This document shows, piece by piece, positions 60,490-64,000 of a DNA stretch of 64,000 nucleotides (its first letter is position 1; each line of letters starts with the position of its first letter). The notes beneath the pieces are model-generated. The model was not told where the DNA came from, ran no database searches, and worked only from the letters and a program-made list of their open reading frames with translations. Both the position numbers and the translations under genes were made by a program. The stretch is from assembly GCF_036345175.1 (NCBI RefSeq), contig NZ_CP107780.1, forward strand, positions 3,782,001 to 3,846,000, in the 5' to 3' direction. The DNA comes from Streptomyces sp. NBC_00576 (lineage in GTDB: Bacteria; Actinomycetota; Actinomycetes; Streptomycetales; Streptomycetaceae).

Positions 60490-61713
60490 TCAGCCCGTCG
60501 CCTTCGCTTCCTTCGTCGGGCGGCCCGACTCCGTCGACACGCGCTGCACGTCCCGGGCCGATCCCGTGACGCCCGACAGGAACCCCTGTGCCCGTGGTGA
60601 CGCGTTCGCGGTCAGCCAGGCCGGGTCGATGTCGCAGACGGCGACCTTGACGTCCGTGCCCGCCAGGGCCAGGGGGAGGGTGTGGACGACCGTCGAGGGG
60701 AAGCTGAGGATCGTACGGCCGATGGGGCCGCGGCGGGCGATCAGTTCCAGGGGGAGGTCCGGGCGGACCACCTCCAGGCCTGTGCAGGCCGCCAGGTCGT
60801 GGAGTTTCTCGGGGCTTTCGCGGCGGTGGGCGAAGTAGCGCGTCACGCCGTGGGCCTTGGCCAGCGTGCGGACCGCCTCGCGGTAGCGGTCGGCGTCGAC
60901 CACGCCTGTTTCGACCAGCGAGGTGCCGACCATGTCCGCGCCCTCGGAGATGTGCGGGGGGCCGAAGCGGGAGCGGGTCCAGGCGAAGTCGTTGTACGTG
61001 ACCTCGACGCCCTTGGGAGTCTCCTCGATCGGCATCGAGGAGAAGATCTCGACCCGGCGCCTGCCGCCCGGGGTCAGCCGGCGGCGGGCCTTCGACGACA
61101 CCGGGATGAACAGCAGGTCCCGCGCTCCGGGGCGCTGGGACTTGCGGTGCCAGCGCACCAGGCGTTCACCGCGGGCGAGCTGGGAGACGAACTCCATGGT
61201 CGCCGTGCCGTCGTCGACCACGACGAGGTCGCGGGCCTTGGTGATGTTGAGAAGTACCTGTACGTAACGGGAGAACGGGTCCCCCATCACGATCCGCCGT
61301 GTCCTGCGCAGCAGGGGGGCGAGGCCGCCGATCGTACGGAAGGGCGCCGACGTACCGTCCCGCGCGTCCTCCCAGCGGACCTCGTGGCCCTCCTCGCGGG
61401 CGAGCTCGGCCATACGGCGCAGCTGGCCCCGGGTCATCGGATCGACCGGGGAGAGGACCACCAGGGTCAGTCCGCCACCGGCAGGTTCCCGGAGGATCTC
61501 CGGCCGGCTCTGGCCTCTGCGCCAGCGACGCGACGCCTGTCCGGGGACTTTGCCCTTTTTGCGGGCGGAAACAGCCGGCGCCGGACCGCCGGCCCCCTCC
61601 GGGCTAGGCGCATGCGCATGCACATGCGCCCATTCCAGCACGTTCAGAAGCTGGACCGGGCTCTCGACGAAGGCGAGAGTTTGGGGGCCGGTGGTACCGG
61701 CGCGTGGGCTCAT
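60490..61713 (-). CDS. Polysialyltransferase-like protein (probable ulosonic-acid glycosyltransferase)
   Basis: 407 aa, no signal peptide. GT52/polysialyltransferase-like: LAFVESPVQLLNVLEWA start, VVDDGTATMEFVSQL, GTSLVETGVVD, YFAHRRESPEKL (the HR..E-like motif) and SFPSTVVHTLPLAL (SSxLFS-type, binding CMP-sugar). Position after the NeuB and CMP-synthetase genes suggests it transfers Kdn or another ulosonic acid from CMP to a wall polymer. I am fairly sure of family, less of donor. The last gene of the visible operon. Confidence 0.75.
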   Translation of the reverse strand: MSPRAGTTGPQTLAFVESPVQLLNVLEWAHVHAHAPSPEGAGGPAPAVSARKKGKVPGQASRRWRRGQSRPEILREPAGGGLTLVVLSPVDPMTRGQLRRMAELAREEGHEVRWEDARDGTSAPFRTIGGLAPLLRRTRRIVMGDPFSRYVQVLLNITKARDLVVVDDGTATMEFVSQLARGERLVRWHRKSQRPGARDLLFIPVSSKARRRLTPGGRRRVEIFSSMPIEETPKGVEVTYNDFAWTRSRFGPPHISEGADMVGTSLVETGVVDADRYREAVRTLAKAHGVTRYFAHRRESPEKLHDLAACTGLEVVRPDLPLELIARRGPIGRTILSFPSTVVHTLPLALAGTDVKVAVCDIDPAWLTANASPRAQGFLSGVTGSARDVQRVSTESGRPTKEAKATG

Positions 61714-61810
61714 CGACGTACAACCGTCGCTTCCGTGAGTACGGACTGGGGGATCCGCGTGGACGGAGTGGTCACCGGCTGACGCCGGTGAAGCCGCTGA
61801 GTGGTGCGGA

Positions 61811-62746
61811 TCAGGCGGTGACGGGCTCGCCCGCCGCAGCCGCGACCTCGGCGTCGGCGATGACGCCGGTGACGCGACGGAGCTTCTTCATCGGGCCGAT
61901 CTCGGACTCGTAGACCTTCTTGACGCCGTCGCCGAGGGACTCGGAGATGGTGCGGATGTCACGGACGAGGCGGACCAGACCCTGCGGCTCGACGGAGGCG
62001 GCCTGGTCGGAGCCCCACATCGCGCGGTCGAGGGTGATGTGACGCTCGACGAAGGTGGCACCGAGGGCGACCGCGGCCAGCGTGGTCTGCAGGCCCGTCT
62101 CGTGGCCGGAGTAGCCGATCGGGACGTTCGGGTACTCCTTCTCCAGCGTGTTGATCACGCGGAGGTTGAGCTCCTCGGCCTTCGCCGGGTAGGTCGACGT
62201 CGCGTGGCAGAGCAGGATGTTGTCGCTGCCCAGCACCTCGACCGCGTGACGGATCTGCTTCGGGGTGGACATACCCGTCGACAGGATGACCGTACGGCCG
62301 GTCTTGCGCAGGGCGACGAGCAGCTCGTCGTCCGTCAGGGACGCGGAGGCGACCTTGTGGGCCGGGACGTCGAACTTCTCCAGGAACGCGACGGCCTCGG
62401 TGTCCCACGGGGAGGCGAACCAGTCGATGCCGCGCTTCTTGCAGTGCTCGTCGATCTGGCGGTAGTCGTCCTCACCGAACTCCACACGGTGGCGGTAGTC
62501 GATGTAGGTCATGCGGCCCCAGGGGGTGTCGCGCTCGATGTCCCACTGGTCACGCGGGGTGCAGATCTCCGGGGTGCGCTTCTGGAACTTGACCGCGTCG
62601 CAGCCGGCTTCGGCGGCCACGTCGATCAGCTTGAAGGCGTTCTCAAGGTCACCGTTGTGGTTGATGCCGATCTCGCCGCAGATGTAGACGGGCTGACCGG
62701 GGCCGGCGGTCTTCGAACCGAACGAGCGCAAGCGGGTGGAGGTCAT
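61811..62746 (-). CDS. NeuB-family ulosonic acid synthase
   Basis: 311-aa TIM barrel: condenses phosphoenolpyruvate with a hexose/hexosamine (6-phosphate). Motifs ICGEIGINHNGD, DAVKFQKRTPE, DWFASPWDTEAV, ILSTGMSTPKQI, LLCHATSTYPA, IGYSGHETG. The C-terminal SAF/antifreeze-like domain (about 60 residues) of classical sialic acid synthases is missing. Combined with the phosphatase fused to the CMP-synthetase, the likely product is a 9-phosphate such as Kdn-9-P. It begins 12 bp after the upstream gene. Confidence 0.92.
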   Translation of the reverse strand: MTSTRLRSFGSKTAGPGQPVYICGEIGINHNGDLENAFKLIDVAAEAGCDAVKFQKRTPEICTPRDQWDIERDTPWGRMTYIDYRHRVEFGEDDYRQIDEHCKKRGIDWFASPWDTEAVAFLEKFDVPAHKVASASLTDDELLVALRKTGRTVILSTGMSTPKQIRHAVEVLGSDNILLCHATSTYPAKAEELNLRVINTLEKEYPNVPIGYSGHETGLQTTLAAVALGATFVERHITLDRAMWGSDQAASVEPQGLVRLVRDIRTISESLGDGVKKVYESEIGPMKKLRRVTGVIADAEVAAAAGEPVTA

Positions 62747-62758
62747 GACTTTGGTTCC

Positions 62759-64000
62759 TTACTTCTTGTTGAGGGGGTCGAGAGAGGGGCCGAGGATCCA
62801 GCTGGCGATCTCTCGGATCGCGCCGTCGCCGCCGGGAACGGTGGTGACCGCGCGTGCGGCGCCGCGCACAACGTCGTGGGCGCTCGCGACCGCCACGGGC
62901 CAGCCCACGAGGGCGAAGCACGGGAGGTCGTTGACGTCGTTGCCGACGTAGAGCACGCGCTCCGGCGCGATGCCCTGCTCCTCGCACCACTGCTTCAGCG
63001 CGAGGTCTTTCCGGTCGATGCCGTGCAGCACGGGCAGCTGTAGCTTCCGTGCGCGGGCGGCGACTACCGGGTTCTGTTCCGAGGACAGGATCAGCATCTT
63101 GAGGCTGCTCTTGCGCAGCGCTGCGATGCCGAGTCCGTCTCCGCGATGCACGGAGACGAACTCCCGTCCCTCGGAGTCGATCAGCACCCTGTCGTCTGTC
63201 TGGGTGCCGTCGAAGTCGAGTACGACCGCGTCGATGTCGTCGGCGGTCGGGAGGGCGCCGGGGCGGTTCGCGTCGAAGAGCGTCGCGAGGGCCCGGGCGC
63301 GGGCGAGGTCGTGCGGGTCGTCGATCTCCAGCACGCGGGCCGGGTCGGTACGCACGGGTTCGGTGTGACCGAAGAAACGGTGCTTCGACCGGCGGAAGCC
63401 CGTCGCGTTCATGGCGTAGACGGCGCCGGTCTCCAGGAGGTCCTGGGGGCGGTCCTGGCGGCGGGGCCGGAAGGACTTGTCGTGATTTACGCCATAGCCG
63501 CCGCCGACGGTCACCGTCTCGGTGGCCACGGAGCCGGTGCCGCCCTCGACGGCCGTGCGCTCGCCGGGCACCGCCTGCGGGTCGTCGGCGGCGTCGCGCC
63601 AGATGAAGCCGTGGAAGGGGGCGACGGTCAGCGCGCTGTCCGCACCGTTGTGCACGACCGCGTTGACGACGCCGTCGACGTCCTCGCGGACGATGAACGG
63701 GCTGGTGCACTGCACGAGCAGGACCACGTCGACCTTGGTGCCGTGCAGTGTCTCGTGGGCGTCCATGGCGTGCAGGACGGCGGCCTCGGAGGTCGCGGTG
63801 TCACCGGCGATGGCGGCGGGGCGCAGCACGACCTCGGCGCCGGCCTGGCGGGCGGCGGCGGCGATCGCCTGGTCGTCGGTGGAGACGACGACGTCCGTGA
63901 CCAGCTTGGCCGCGAGGCACTCGCGCACCGCGCGGGCGACCAGCGGGACCCCGCCGACGGGCAGCAGGTTCTTCGCGGGGACGCCCTTGGAGCCGCCTCT
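62759..64000 (-). CDS. CMP-ulosonic acid synthetase fused to KdsC-like phosphatase (N-terminus beyond window)
   Basis: 414 residues visible. The N-terminal part is a CMP-NeuAc synthetase: the frame at the window edge reads RGGSKGVPAKNLLPVGG (CTP-binding loop), then VVVSTDDQAIA, LLVQCTSPF and YAMNATGF. From about residue 245 comes a HAD domain: VVLDFDGTQTDDRV, LILSSEQNP, and YVGNDVNDLPCFALVG, as in KdsC/Kdn-9-phosphatase. One polypeptide would dephosphorylate the sugar and activate it with CTP. The start codon lies past 64000. Confidence 0.92.
   Translation of the reverse strand, partial: RGGSKGVPAKNLLPVGGVPLVARAVRECLAAKLVTDVVVSTDDQAIAAAARQAGAEVVLRPAAIAGDTATSEAAVLHAMDAHETLHGTKVDVVLLVQCTSPFIVREDVDGVVNAVVHNGADSALTVAPFHGFIWRDAADDPQAVPGERTAVEGGTGSVATETVTVGGGYGVNHDKSFRPRRQDRPQDLLETGAVYAMNATGFRRSKHRFFGHTEPVRTDPARVLEIDDPHDLARARALATLFDANRPGALPTADDIDAVVLDFDGTQTDDRVLIDSEGREFVSVHRGDGLGIAALRKSSLKMLILSSEQNPVVAARARKLQLPVLHGIDRKDLALKQWCEEQGIAPERVLYVGNDVNDLPCFALVGWPVAVASAHDVVRGAARAVTTVPGGDGAIREIASWILGPSLDPLNKK

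Overview
The window is high-GC actinobacterial chromosome, almost certainly core Streptomyces. Gene content and order match my memory of the S. coelicolor SCO488x-SCO493x region (hutH, cya, birA, pccB/pccE, maf, accA2, pnp, deoC, sigQ-afsQ1-afsQ2, add, a BMP-type nucleoside ABC transporter with cdd and deoA, then sialic/ulosonic-acid genes). GTG starts, GTGA/ATGA overlaps and GC-rich hairpin terminators are frequent. Orthology statements come from recognition of the proteins; no search was run.

Layout. 1-4.2 kb: MacB/FtsX-type ABC exporter (left end cut), lipoprotein L,D-transpeptidase, small acidic protein. 4.3-10.6 kb: LAxTG surface protein, histidine ammonia-lyase, GAF-GGDEF protein, enoyl-CoA hydratase, proline-rich membrane protein, VC0807-like membrane protein. 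10.8-18.7 kb: adenylate cyclase, then a carboxylase block: biotin ligase (birA), carboxyltransferase beta (pccB), epsilon (pccE), a 42-aa membrane peptide, maf, and the biotinylated alpha subunit (accA2).

19-57.6 kb is dominated by a dispersed nucleoside salvage and uptake network: DeoR-family regulator, purine nucleoside phosphorylase, phosphosugar mutase (probably phosphopentomutase), deoC, a coupled aldehyde dehydrogenase pair, a uridine-kinase-like NTPase, adenosine deaminase, thymidine phosphorylase, cytidine deaminase, a four-gene nucleoside ABC transporter and a second BMP lipoprotein. The palindrome CTACGCGCGTAG sits just upstream of pnp, deoC, add and the transporter ATPase. An 11/12 version precedes both BMP genes, and a weaker match lies in the DeoR-gene leader. 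I read this as one repressor regulon whose operators overlap the -10 elements. It would couple nucleoside import to base release, pentose-phosphate mutation, aldolase cleavage and acetaldehyde oxidation. Embedded in the block are sigQ-afsQ1-afsQ2 with a lipoprotein, a VanZ protein, a PspC protein, a LysR/MFS pair, an ECF sigma factor with SnoaL-like tail, a STAS protein and an AEC transporter.

57.7-64 kb: M20 amidohydrolase, methyltransferase, VOC protein, then a minus-strand sialic/ulosonic-acid operon: CMP-sugar synthetase fused to a KdsC-like phosphatase (right end cut), NeuB-like synthase and a polysialyltransferase-like protein. It probably makes a Kdn-type wall glycopolymer.

Intergenic regions carry at least two dispersed repeat families, a 38-bp tandem array and a probable IS200/IS605-type end relic between birA and pccB. 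I see no tRNA, rRNA, CRISPR array, prophage or intact insertion sequence.
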